From the NCBI GenBank assembly GCA_964564415.1, contig CAZMAV010000007.1, positions 166,179-230,178 of the forward strand: 64,000 nucleotides of DNA, written 5' to 3'. A program made the position numbers and the translations under genes. Positions 51,891 to 62,900 of the stretch are shown piece by piece. This stretch comes from JALEFZ01 sp964564415 (GTDB taxonomy: Bacteria; Bacteroidota; Bacteroidia; J057). Under the pieces are notes generated by a model. That model was not told the DNA's origin, did no database searches, and was given only the letters and a program-made list of their open reading frames with translations. Each line of letters opens with the position of its first letter. The first letter of the stretch is position 1.

Positions 51891-54227
51891 CTAGAGATGT
51901 GGCAGGGTAATGCAGAATGAACTGCCCTTTCCCTCCTGACTTTGAAGCTCCACTTCTCCCCCCAATTTGTCCAGGGCTTCCTTGACGATATAAAGCCCTA
52001 TGCCTGATCCTTTGCTTCTTTTACTTCCCCTGAAAAACATATCGAAAATGCGCTCGTGGTAGGCTTCTTCTATCCCTATCCCATTGTCTATCACAGCGAT
52101 CAGGACTTCCTTTTCTCTTTGCTCCACTTCTACCCGGATAAAGGGATTTTCCTTTTCCGGATCAGCATAATTGATGGCATTGGAAATGAGGTTGTTTAAG
52201 ATAATATTCACCCTAGATTTGTCAGACTTTAGGAGAGTATCTCCCTTTACCTCTATCTGGGTAGAAATACTGGGATAATTGGGGAGGAACTGAAAGTGCT
52301 CGAAGCTCTGCTCTAGCATGGCTTGAAGATCGACTTCCTCCACTTCCACTTCCATCCTTGAATTTTGGGAGTAGTTGATAATGTCCTCTATGAAGGATTC
52401 CAGTTTTTTGATGCTGGTTTCCATTAGATCCAGGTAGGAAAGGCTGTCGGGGGGTAGTTCACCAAGACGCATGACTTCTACCAGCCCCAGGATGGATACC
52501 AGGGGAGCCCTTAAGTCATGGGAGGTAGAATATACAAAGCGGTCCAACTCTTCATTGAGCTTGATCAACTCACGGTTTTTCTGTTTGAGGGTTTCTTTGG
52601 CGATTTTATTCTGGGTAACATCCCTTACGGCCCCATCGAAGTAGACCTTGCCATCTTTGGCTGTAAATTTGTTGCTGCTCATGAGTCCCCAGAAAGTATC
52701 TCCATTTTTCTTTCGAAATTGGATCTCCTTATTGACAAAGTGGGTATGGGTCTTCATATACTCGATGACTTCCTGTCTCTGCTCTGGCCTTACATATAAG
52801 GTATCCAGGTCGATCTGCTTCACATCCTCTACCGAATCATAGCCAAAAAGGCGGAGGAAAGCATCATTGATGTAGATGACCCCATCCTCTCTTGTAGTCC
52901 TAAAAATACCTTCTTGAATATTTTGAGAAATAGAAGAAAGTAGCTTTTGCTGTCGATTGGCCTCTATTTTTATCTTTTCTTCCACGGTGATATCCTTTCC
53001 AAAAAAGGCAAAACCATCCGGCTCTCCTTCTTCTGTAAGGATAGGATTAATGGAAAATTCGAAGTGATGGACCTTTTCGTCTATGGGGATCTGGTGCTTG
53101 CCCCGATACCTTTCACCCTCCAGAGCCTTTTGAAAAATAGGCTGAAAAAAAGGACGAATAGGTTTAGGCAGGTTTTGAAGGACATTTACTCCAGGACTCA
53201 TGTCAATCTTCAGGAGTCGATGACCAAAACGAATGGCTGCTGAATTGGCGATGAGGAGTTCTCCGGTCTTGCTGACGGAGAAAATCTGATCGCTGGTATT
53301 TTCAAGTATGGCCTTCATGTAGGCCTCTTTGATGGCGAGGGCCCGGTTTCTTTGTTCTACTTCTTCTTCCAGGACCGAAAACCGACCTACCACATTGAGG
53401 ATATCCCGTTTGAGCCTGTAGGCCGCTTCGAAGAGGCTGGAGTTTTCGAGGTCCTCTTCCCTTCCCGAAGGCTGATTTCCTTTCCAATGCTCTGGGTAAA
53501 GGCGATCGTAGGTCATGTATTTCAGCAGGGCAGCCCGTTGATTTCCTTCTTTTTCTTTATCATCGACCATCCTCTTTTTTAGCCGTTTTACCTCTTCGTA
53601 GAGTTCTTCTTTTGAGTAAGAATCGATAGAGGCCAAATGCCGGGTAGGTCTGAGGGGAAATATTTCAGTGTTAAGCTTGGAATTTCCTGTGATGCGTAGC
53701 TCCTTTAGTACTTGAATGAAAGAATCGTGAATGTGTACAGAGCCATGGTGCAACTGAGGGGGCAGGACAAGGCCTTCAGCCGGTATAGCAGTTAATAAAA
53801 GAAAAAGTTTGGGGAAGCGGGAGAAAATGTCAGATCGGGAGAAAATTTGACCTAAAGTGCCGACCCATTCCTCAGAATTCAGACGAATCCCTTGGAAATC
53901 TAAGGTCAAACAGGAGGGGATGGGCCTCGCTTTGTCCAGCAATTTACCTAAATACCCAGGTAAGACATGAAGGCTTTCCCCTCTCAGGTTTCCCCTCAAA
54001 GAGACCCACAGGCCCGAGGTATTAACTTGAAAAACCCAAAGTTCTACCTGGGAATCTAGGGTAGGTATTTTGATTTTTTCCAAGAAATAAAACGTCAGCC
54101 TTTTCAGATAAATATCCTCATATTCAAAAGAATAATCATCTTCATTTTGTTCTGACTGATCTTCAAGCCAGCCGGCCAGGCAAAAAGGAAGGGGCAAGTC
54201 TGTTTCCTTTAGCAAAGGAAGCTTCAT
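51891..54227 (-). CDS. Cytoplasmic PAS-domain sensor histidine kinase
   Basis: The protein has 778 residues and no predicted membrane segment. Residues 1-200 are a non-PAS region I cannot assign (WVFQVNTSGLWVSLRGNLRG, CLTLDFQGIRLNSEEWVGTL), with a STAS-like strand/helix rhythm. A coiled coil follows, then two PAS domains (about 305-425 and 430-550). The HisKA dimerisation domain has the phosphorylated His570 in TSHDLRAPL. The ATPase has NLISNAINYAD (N box), DNGIGI and GSGIGLYIV. No response regulator is adjacent on the same strand; the PhoB-like regulator at 54698 is divergent and has its own kinase. The signal is unknown and probably intracellular. Confidence 0.92.
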   Translation of the reverse strand: MKLPLLKETDLPLPFCLAGWLEDQSEQNEDDYSFEYEDIYLKRLTFYFLEKIKIPTLDSQVELWVFQVNTSGLWVSLRGNLRGESLHVLPGYLGKLLDKARPIPSCLTLDFQGIRLNSEEWVGTLGQIFSRSDIFSRFPKLFLLLTAIPAEGLVLPPQLHHGSVHIHDSFIQVLKELRITGNSKLNTEIFPLRPTRHLASIDSYSKEELYEEVKRLKKRMVDDKEKEGNQRAALLKYMTYDRLYPEHWKGNQPSGREEDLENSSLFEAAYRLKRDILNVVGRFSVLEEEVEQRNRALAIKEAYMKAILENTSDQIFSVSKTGELLIANSAAIRFGHRLLKIDMSPGVNVLQNLPKPIRPFFQPIFQKALEGERYRGKHQIPIDEKVHHFEFSINPILTEEGEPDGFAFFGKDITVEEKIKIEANRQQKLLSSISQNIQEGIFRTTREDGVIYINDAFLRLFGYDSVEDVKQIDLDTLYVRPEQRQEVIEYMKTHTHFVNKEIQFRKKNGDTFWGLMSSNKFTAKDGKVYFDGAVRDVTQNKIAKETLKQKNRELIKLNEELDRFVYSTSHDLRAPLVSILGLVEVMRLGELPPDSLSYLDLMETSIKKLESFIEDIINYSQNSRMEVEVEEVDLQAMLEQSFEHFQFLPNYPSISTQIEVKGDTLLKSDKSRVNIILNNLISNAINYADPEKENPFIRVEVEQREKEVLIAVIDNGIGIEEAYHERIFDMFFRGSKRSKGSGIGLYIVKEALDKLGGEVELQSQEGKGSSFCITLPHL

Positions 54228-54697
54228 ATCTTGGAGTTACGGGGTTGCAGGAGTGCCTGGGGAACTAAAAGCTTAAATCTCAAAGAAGAAAGTACAGATC
54301 AAAGGAAAAACTTCAATTATCTCTTTTTATAAGATTGAAAACACAAAAAAATGCCCTGTAAGATTTGTCTGGTAAAGAAGAAAAAAAACACTGAGAGGGA
54401 AATGAGCAGGTTTAAATTGAGATTTCAGGAAGATATCTGGAGGAATTCAAGGGAAAATTGGGCAGAATAGAAAGGATTGCCCCCAATGAATTGAAAAAAC
54501 GCTGTATGGATGCTCATAAATAATGTGTTTTCACCCCAGGTGGGCTACTTATTTTATCGGCAAAAAAGATCCATGATCATCGTCAGCAGAAGGAGAAATT
54601 TTGGGTGGTAGAGAACTTTACAAAATCAGATTCGAAAATCATCTGTGAATTAACTTACTTTAAAGCCTTAATTACACCAAATCTAAATACCGGGAAA
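54228..54697. other. Intergenic region with repeat copy C
   Basis: About 470 bp lies between the divergent PAS kinase and PhoB-like regulator genes. It contains copy C of the palindromic element (54484-54585). The rest is AT-rich; no coding frame or RNA gene is supported, and no convincing Pho-box-like repeat is seen. Confidence 0.5.
54484..54585 (+). repeat. Interspersed palindromic element, copy C (degenerate)
   Basis: This is the same orientation as copy A, with more changes. The shared blocks in order are AATGAATT, CGCTG, ATAA, ACCCCAG and TATCGGCAAAAAAGAT followed by TGATCATC. The hairpin stem is disrupted, suggesting an old copy. It lies about 110 bp upstream of the response-regulator ATG. 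Confidence 0.55.
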
Positions 54698-55372
54698 ATG
54701 AAGACCAAGATCCTTATCGTAGACGACGAAGTTGATATACTGGATTTGTTGGAATACAACCTAGAAAAGGAAGGCTATGAAACCATAAGAGCCCACAATG
54801 GAAACGAAGCCATGGAGGTTGCTCAAAAGGAACGTCCCGATATGATCCTGATGGATGTGATGATGCCCGATCTCGACGGTATCGAGGCCTGCCGCAGGAT
54901 AAGAAACCTTCCCGGTATGGAAAAAATCTTCGTTGTCTTTCTCACCGCCCGCGCTGAGGAGTACTCCGAGGTAGCAGGTTTTGATGCGGGAGGGGACGAT
55001 TACATTTCAAAACCCATCAAACCTCGGATTCTGATCAGCAGGATCAAGGCTATCCTCCGCCGCGAACTCGATACCAAGGACCACGATACCCTCTACATTG
55101 GAGACCTTGAAATACTTCGGGACGAATACATCGTCAAAAAGGATGGTATCACCCTTTCTCTTCCCCGTAAGGAGTTCGAACTCCTCTATTTCCTTGCCGC
55201 CCATGCCGGAAAGGTCTTCAGCAGAGAAAAACTTCTGGAAAATGTCTGGGGTGATGTCTACGTCGTGGATCGCACCGTAGATGTCCACGTCAGAAAACTA
55301 AGAGAAAAACTGGGCAATGAATATATCCAAACCATCAAAGGTGTAGGCTATAAATTTGCCAATTCCTTTTGA
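54698..55372 (+). CDS. PhoB/OmpR family response regulator
   Basis: The protein has 224 residues. ATG at 54698 gives MKTKILIVDDEVDIL; the open frame starting with GTG at 54605 has no conserved sequence. The receiver domain has the acidic pair DDE, the phosphorylation site Asp53 in LMDVMMPDLDG, and the Thr/Lys pair in FLTARAE and YISKPIK. The winged-helix DNA-binding domain is SLPRKEFELLYFLA ... VDVHVRKLREKLG ... IKGVGYKF. It binds DNA to activate or repress transcription. The kinase gene 140 bp downstream is its likely partner. PhoB is the closest pattern, but the phosphate link is not shown. Confidence 0.94.
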   Translation: MKTKILIVDDEVDILDLLEYNLEKEGYETIRAHNGNEAMEVAQKERPDMILMDVMMPDLDGIEACRRIRNLPGMEKIFVVFLTARAEEYSEVAGFDAGGDDYISKPIKPRILISRIKAILRRELDTKDHDTLYIGDLEILRDEYIVKKDGITLSLPRKEFELLYFLAAHAGKVFSREKLLENVWGDVYVVDRTVDVHVRKLREKLGNEYIQTIKGVGYKFANSF

Positions 55373-55512
55373 TCTATCTGGGAGGGGAAGACACTGGGGA
55401 TGAGGATTGATTCAAAAATTAACCTTCCCTTTACATTTGTATGAGTAATTTAGGGTCAAATCATTTTGGACAAGGGTAGTCCTGTAATTTATCCTACCTG
55501 GAGGCCGCTGCT

Positions 55513-56520
55513 ATGACAAACTTCACCCAACCCAATAAGCCGAAGCCCACTAAAAAAAGAAGAGAGGTCATGGGACAGCGCAAACGTCCCAAGCTCCCCT
55601 CCTCTATCATGCTTTCTCTCTATCTTTCTCTGGGCATGGCAGTGCTTTACCTGATTCTCAATTCTTCCCAACTTTCTGTAGGCCCCTATCCAATTTATGA
55701 GGCTTTGATTTTTTTCTTTCTTTCATTTACTACCCTTGTGGTGACCCTGGAGTGGCTGGTATTCAGAAGGTTGAAAAACCTACAAACCGTCAATCAGCGG
55801 GAGATCAAGAAGCTCAAAGACCTGGAAGCCTTTCGCCGAGAATTTTTGGGGGAGGTATCCCACGAACTGAAGACTCCCATTTTTGCTGTACAGGGTTTTA
55901 TCCATACCCTGATGGACGGAGCCATTGATGACAAGAAAGTAAGGATCAAGTTTTTGAAAAAGGCCATGAAAAATGCTGACCGCCTTTCGAGCCTGGTTCA
56001 AGACCTCTTGATCATCACCCAGGCAGAATCTGGAGAGATGGAAATGAAAATTCGCAGGTTTTCCATATATGACCTGGTCTGCGATGTCCTCGATAGCCTG
56101 GAACATAAGTTTACCAAGAAAAAGCGCAACATCAGTTATCAGATAGATACCAATAGCCTGGAGGACATCGAGGTTCTGGCAGACCGGGAGCGTATCCAAC
56201 AGGTACTGACCAACCTCATCGACAACGCCATCAAATACGGGGCCCCTGAAGGACAGGTAGTTATTACCCTGGAAAGCAAAAACGGGAAGCTCTACACCTC
56301 CGTCAAGGATGACGGCCCGGGTATCGACCAAGAGCACCTTGACAAGATATTCAGGAGATTTTACAGGGTGGATAAGAGTCGGTCTCGTGAAAAGGGCGGG
56401 ACAGGCCTTGGCTTGGCCATCTGTAAGCACCTTCTCAAGATGCATGGGGAGCAAATCACCGTTCAAAGCAAACTTGGTGAGGGAACTACCTTTACCTTTA
56501 GCCTAAAACTGGCTTCTTAA
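55513..56520 (+). CDS. PhoR-like sensor histidine kinase
   Basis: The protein has 335 residues. After a basic N-terminus, two membrane helices (about 30-50 and 60-83) enclose only a short loop, so there is almost no periplasmic sensor. The HisKA domain has His117 in EVSHELKTPIFAVQGF; the ATPase has NLIDNAIKYG, DDGPGI and GGTGLGLAICKHL. The short sensor region is typical of PhoR homologues in Bacteroidota, which sense through partners. It is translated 140 bp after the response regulator and is the likely cognate kinase. Confidence 0.94.
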   Translation: MTNFTQPNKPKPTKKRREVMGQRKRPKLPSSIMLSLYLSLGMAVLYLILNSSQLSVGPYPIYEALIFFFLSFTTLVVTLEWLVFRRLKNLQTVNQREIKKLKDLEAFRREFLGEVSHELKTPIFAVQGFIHTLMDGAIDDKKVRIKFLKKAMKNADRLSSLVQDLLIITQAESGEMEMKIRRFSIYDLVCDVLDSLEHKFTKKKRNISYQIDTNSLEDIEVLADRERIQQVLTNLIDNAIKYGAPEGQVVITLESKNGKLYTSVKDDGPGIDQEHLDKIFRRFYRVDKSRSREKGGTGLGLAICKHLLKMHGEQITVQSKLGEGTTFTFSLKLAS

Positions 56521-56942
56521 ACAATAAAGAACATTGAATCACCTCCAAATACCTCCTGGGACGAATCAAATTTCGGCATAAGGTCTACATATAGTTAGGT
56601 GTAGATGTTTGATTTTCTTAAATTAAGGATATTTTAGCATTCCAAGGCCATTCCACTCCAGAAAAAACAGATGTAATGTTTCCTGCCAGTATTAAGCTGA
56701 TTTCATCACAAGCAGAGAGAGTTATACTTTCTATGGACTTTCTTTTGGGAAAAAGGTAGAAAATCCAACTTTCATCAGGAGGGGAAAGATACCAGCAAAA
56801 CAGCGATAATTCCCTGCTAAACAGAAGGTTGAGCCTTACTTTAAGCTCTAAAGAAAGCCCTTTCGTTCAATTTTGAAACTTTGTTTTTCCCTAATACCCT
56901 AGTATTTTTAATACTACATGTTCAAATCCCAAAGTCTTTAAC
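56521..56942. other. Intergenic region upstream of the giant T9SS gene
   Basis: About 420 bp of AT-rich sequence. A perfect 7-bp hairpin with a 3-nt loop (TAGTATT/AATACTA, 56900-56916) lies 26 bp before the ATG at 56943 and could fold in the 5' leader or serve as an operator. No terminator follows the kinase gene directly. No RNA gene or known riboswitch is recognised. Confidence 0.5.
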
Positions 56943-59900
56943 ATGAAGCAAGTATTTACCCACATATTGGTAGTTCTCTGCCTGATTTGGGGGTCGGTGT
57001 ACGGGCAGGACGCCCGGGTTACATCGGTTACCAATCTCGACCTTACCAATTGTAGCATCTACTCTCAGGGGGTCACCCTTGGAGTACAGTATTCCAATAG
57101 CAGTACGGTCAATATTCCTATCGTTCCCCTGAGTTATTCTCTTAGCGGGGGTACTCCTGTGGCGGAGGTCAATACAGTGGCGCTGCCAGGCAATGGCACC
57201 GACACTTATGACTTTACAGCCCTTCTTAGCCTTCCCAACCCGAGTTCAGCCTATACCCTAAAGATATGGACGGCCGTACCCGGAGATTTGAATCCTACGA
57301 ATGATACCCTGACGATTAACTTTATTTCGCCGGGCCTCAACAACCTTCCCTTTACGGAGACCTTCGAAAATTTCACTCCGCAGTCCAGTCCTGCGGCACC
57401 CGGTATCCTCAACAATGGTTGGACCCGATCGAGTACCAACAATGAGACCTGGCATGTGGCCAACAATACGACACCTTCCTTTGCTACGGGTCCTAATGCC
57501 AATCACACTCCTCAGGGCTCTGTATTTATGTTTACTGAGTCCTCAGGTACGGTCTTGGGGGATGTGATGAAGCTCAATTCTCCTTGTATTGACCTCGGAG
57601 GTACCAATGGTCCAAGACTTTCTTTTTGGTATCATATGTTTGGTTCAAACATGGGTACCCTCGAATTGCACGTCATATCCAACAATGACACAACCCTGGC
57701 CTGGCAATTGACCGGGCAGCAGCAAACTGCCAATGGAGGGCCCTGGCTGGAGGCCATTGTAGACTTGAGTACCTATGCTGGTCAGATCATCGAGCTGGAA
57801 TTTCGCGGAACCATAGGAAATGGCTTCAACAGCGACATGGCCATCGATGATATCTTCCTCTTCGATCCCGCTCCCGTAGACCCCGGAGTGGTCGAGATCA
57901 TCACCCCCAATGGTCCTACCTGCTACGGTCCCAATGAAACCATTACTGTAAATATTCAGAACCTGGGATCTGCGCCCCTTGATTTTGTAGCCAATCCTGT
58001 AACCGTGGGAGCTCAAATCACCGGTAGTAGTACCGCGACTTTCTCCGTGGTGGAAGACACGGGGGTCTTACCTATCTTTGGAACCCGAGAGGTCACCATT
58101 ACCACCAATGCAGACCTTTCTACCATAGGTCCTTATACCCTCAAGGCATTTACTACTACCGCTGCAGACCCAAATGCCTTCAACGACACGACCACCGTTC
58201 CTGTCCAAAATCTTCCCGTAACCCTGGGAGGTTTGACTGAGGATTTCGAGACCTTTTCAGTAGGATTTCCAGGTATCCTTGTCAATAATTTTACCCGAAC
58301 CAACACCAATAATGTAAATGGATGGTTTGTAAGGGCAGGACCCACCCCTACCTTCAATACCGGTCCCAATCAGGGTAACTCCGCGATAGGAACTCGCTAT
58401 GTCTACCTTGAGTCTGCGAGTACCAATGCAGGTGAAGAGTATGAATTGGCTACCCCTTGTGTAGATATGTCGGCTACGACTGCTCCCAAATTGAAGTTTT
58501 TCTACCATATGTTTGGTTCCGACATAGGGACGCTGGACGTATTTGTGAGAAGTGGATCTTTCAATACCAACGTGTTTTCTATTAGCGGGCAGCAGCAAGG
58601 CGGATCAGCCGCTCCTTATGACTCGGCTACCATTGACCTCACCCCCTTCCAAAACGATGTTTTCCAGGTGGTATTTCGGGTGACTACCATAGGCGGAGGA
58701 TTTGGAGATATTGCCATCGACGACATTAATATTTTCGAGCCTCCGGCAATTGATGTACAGGCCTTGGACATTCTCTCTCCTGAGTCTTCCTGTGGCCTAT
58801 CTGCTAACGAACCGGTGATCATTTCTCTGGTCAACGTAGGCCGTGATACGCTGGTGGATGTGGAAGCCTCTTTCAATCCCGACAATACGGGCTTTGTTCC
58901 TAGCGAGGCTGTCCCGGGACCTATTGCTCCGGGCGATACGGTCATCTACACCTTTAATTCGACAGCCAACTTTAGTGCAGCCGGTCCTCACACCCTGGAG
59001 GTAAGTGTAAACAACATTTTCCCTCCGGATCAAAATCCCGGCAACAACATCATCTCTTCTTCCTTCCTGAACTTTGGGTCTACTCCGACCACTCTTCCCT
59101 ACTTCGAGAACTTTGAAAATGGACCGGGAGGCTGGAATTCAGGAGGGTTAAATAACTCCTGGGCCTTTGGCACCCCAGCCAAGAGGACCATCATAGGTGC
59201 TTCTTCAGGAAGCAACGCCTGGGTAACCGGCGGACTTGGCACCCAGAATTACAATGATAATGAAGGCTCCTTTGTCCTTGCTCCTTGTTTTGATTTTTCC
59301 GGTGTCGTCGTACCTATCATAGAGTTCGACATCTGGTGGAATGCAGAATTTAGCTTTGATGGGGCCTTGTTAGAATCCTCTACAGATGGAGGTCTCACCT
59401 GGCAGCGTGTAGGTGAATTAAATGACCCTGTCAATTGGTACAATGACAACACCATCACCGGACTACAAAACCTTGGCTATAACAACAACTTCAGCAACCG
59501 TGTAGGTTGGACGGGTCGGGGTAATGGCACCTTTGGTCCCGGATCGGGAGGTTGGGTTACTGCCAGCCACGAGTTGACCGGGCTGGGAGGCATTGGCAGT
59601 GTCCTCCTTCGGGTGTCCTTCGGGTCAGACTTTATCATCGCTGACGATGGTTTTGCCTTTGATGATGTCAGGGTATTCGAAAAACCTCCCATCAATGCAG
59701 AAGCCACCCGTCTTGCTTCACCCTCAGGAGGCTGTGGATACAGCGATCAGACTCCGGTGAGCATGGAGTACACCAATGTAGGTACCCAGGATTTCGATAC
59801 CCTTGTGGTTTCCTACCGCGTCAATGGAGGACCCATTTCCACAGATACTACCGTCAACCTTCTCCAGCCTGGAGATACCATTATTCACGTGTTCAGCCAG

Positions 59901-62900
59901 ACGGCGGACATGAGCAACCTGACCGTCAATTACGATGTGGACTTCTGGCTTAGCCTGGTAGGGGATACCGCAACGGTCAATGATAGTGGGACCATAAGCC
60001 TGACTCCGGTCTCTATTCCTACGGTTACCCAGTATCCTTATGTGGAAGACTTTGAAAATGGTCAGGGAGGCTGGAACTCCGAGGGTATTCCCAACAATTT
60101 TGGAAATGTTCTCAATTCCTGGGCCTTTGGTTATCCCAATAAAAATACCATTAGAGGAGCAGCTTCAGACTCCAACGCCTGGGTAACAGGTGGCTTGGGG
60201 CCTGGTTTCTTCTTCAATAATGAACAATCCTTTGTCATAAGTCCTTGTCTGGACCTGAGCGACCTGACCAATCCACAGATTTCTATGAATATCTGGTGGA
60301 ACTGTCCCTTTAGTTCGGACGGAGCTGTCCTTCAGGCCTCTACCGATGGAGGAGTTACCTGGGAGAATGTGGGTAATTTTAACGACCCCTTCAACTGGTT
60401 CAATGACAATACCATCTTTGGAAATCCCGGAGGTCAGCAGATAGGATGGACTGGACGTGGAAACGGAACCTTTGGTCCCGGTTCTGGTGGCTGGGTCAAT
60501 GCCAAAAACGCCCTTGCAGGACTAGGAGGTGAGTCTTTGGTACGACTTCGCGTAGCCTTCGGAGCCAGTGGCTTTGGTCAGGATGATGGCTTCGCCTTTG
60601 ACGATGTCTTCATCTGGGACCGCGCCAATGACGACATGGCTTCCCTTGGTTTCCAGAACCTGCCCAGAACCTTCTGTAACAATGATAATGCCCCCATCGA
60701 ACTGGAAATCAGGAACGATGGCCTTCTGACTCAGGGCAACTTCCCTGTGCAGGTGATCATTTCAGGCCCAGGGGGAACGGATACCCTCACTCAAAATTTT
60801 AGTCCTCCCCTTGCTCCAGATGGTACGGCTGTCGTCAACTTTGGAACTTACAGCAACCTGGTAGGTGGGCAATACAGCATCATAGGCTATCCTATGTTGG
60901 CCAATGATACGACTGCCTTCAACGATACGACCTTCGATTCTTTCCAGATCAATGTCATTACCACAGCTCCCACGGGGAGTTCAGACTCGATCTGTTCAGC
61001 TGTGGGCTCCCAATTCACGCTGCTGGCTCAGGCCGCAGATACTACTGTAGACCTCAAGTGGTTTGACGCTCCTGTGAGTGGATCTTTGGTGGCCGAAGGC
61101 GATACCTTCCGCACTCCCTTTCTCGCATCTTCTCAGACCTTCTATGTAGAGGCCTCCAACTCTGAGAGCTTCGGAGTAGGGCCTATTACCGGAAGTTTTG
61201 TGGGAACAGGAACCTGGGATGTCAGCTTCAATGAAGGCCTTAACTTCGATGTCGAAGAAGCCATGGTCCTGGAGTCCGTAAGGGTATTTCCAGAAGTAGG
61301 TAGCAGTGGAATTATACGGGTGTTGGTAACCAATCCCAATATTCCGGCCTTCAACCGGACGGCTATCTTTAACTTTGGAGGATCGGTAATTGATACTACC
61401 CTCACCCTCAACTTTGAGATTCCGGTAGGGGATGATTTTCTGATAACAGCCTCTGGAACCAACCTGGGTACAGGCAATGGACTCTTCAGGAACTTCTCAG
61501 GAGCTACTTATCCCTACTCGGTCCCGGGTGTAGTCGCCATCACTGGCAATACCATCACCTTTAACAATACCCGCTATTATTACTTCTATGATTGGAAGAT
61601 CCGTACCCTGGGATGCCCCAGCCCCCGGACTCCTATAGATGCAGTCCTGCTTACCCCTCCCACGGTCAACCTTGGTTTGGATGGTGCCTTCTGTGGCTCC
61701 TACACCATCGATGCCAGCGATCCTTCTGCATCTTCTTACCAGTGGTTCCAGGATGGGCAGCCTTATGCCCTAGGCCCTCTACAGACCATCGATACCTCAG
61801 GTCTTTATTCGATCGAGGTCTTTAATGGAGTGGGCTGTAATGCTGAGGATTCGGTGGTCCTGACCATCAATCCGGCTCCGGAAGTCGAAATTGGTTCGGA
61901 TACTTCATCCTGTGATCCCATTCTCTTGCAGGCAAATACCATGAGCAATGCCTCTTATTTCTGGTTCTCGACCTTCCCCGATGATCAGGATTCTGCCCAG
62001 GTCAATTATACCGCCAAGGGTTCAGGTACCTACATCCTTACAGTCAATGCCCTAGGATGTACCGCCAAGGATACGGTGGATGTAAATATTCTCCCCGGTC
62101 CTCCCTTGAACCTCGGTATGGACAGGACTACTTGTAGCGATGTTACCTTGGATGCAGGCACAGGTACTTCTTACCTGTGGAGTACAGGGGATACAACCCA
62201 GACCCTCACCCTTAATGCACCTTTTATTCCTTCGGATACTGTATCGGTACAGGTCACCTCCCTGGACGGCTGTGTGGGCGCTGATACCCTCATAGTTTCT
62301 CAGGGACAAGAGCCCATCATCAAGTTGGCTGATTCTCTGGCTGCCTGTGATAACATTACCCTGAATGCAGGGGATCCTAACCTGACCTACATCTGGAATA
62401 CGGGGGAAACCACCCAGAGCATTGTCGCAGACTCTACGGGTATTTACACGGTAACTGGAACCAACTCCGACGGATGTGTGGTAAGCAAGGATGTGAAGGT
62501 CGAAATCCTGGAGACTCCCGATGCTTTGGCGACTTACAATGTGACCGGCAACGGCTTCACAGTGGACTTCGTCAACCTATCTACTCCCATCGATTCGAGC
62601 ACTACCTTCCTCTGGAGCTTTAATGATGGAACAGGAAGCACAAGTACGGCGCAGAATCCCACCTATACCTTTGCCTTCTCAGCCACCTATCAGGTAACCC
62701 TGGAAGTAACAAATGATTGTGGGACAGATGTTTTCAAGCTCCTTGTGACCACTTCATCCTCCATCGATTACCTGGATGAAAGGATCAGCATTTACCCCAA
62801 TCCTACGACGGGTGAGTTCTTCATCAGTGGAGATGATCTGAGGTTGGCTGAGCTGCAAATTGAGGTAAGTGATCTCCGTGGTAAGGAAATTTACAAGCAT

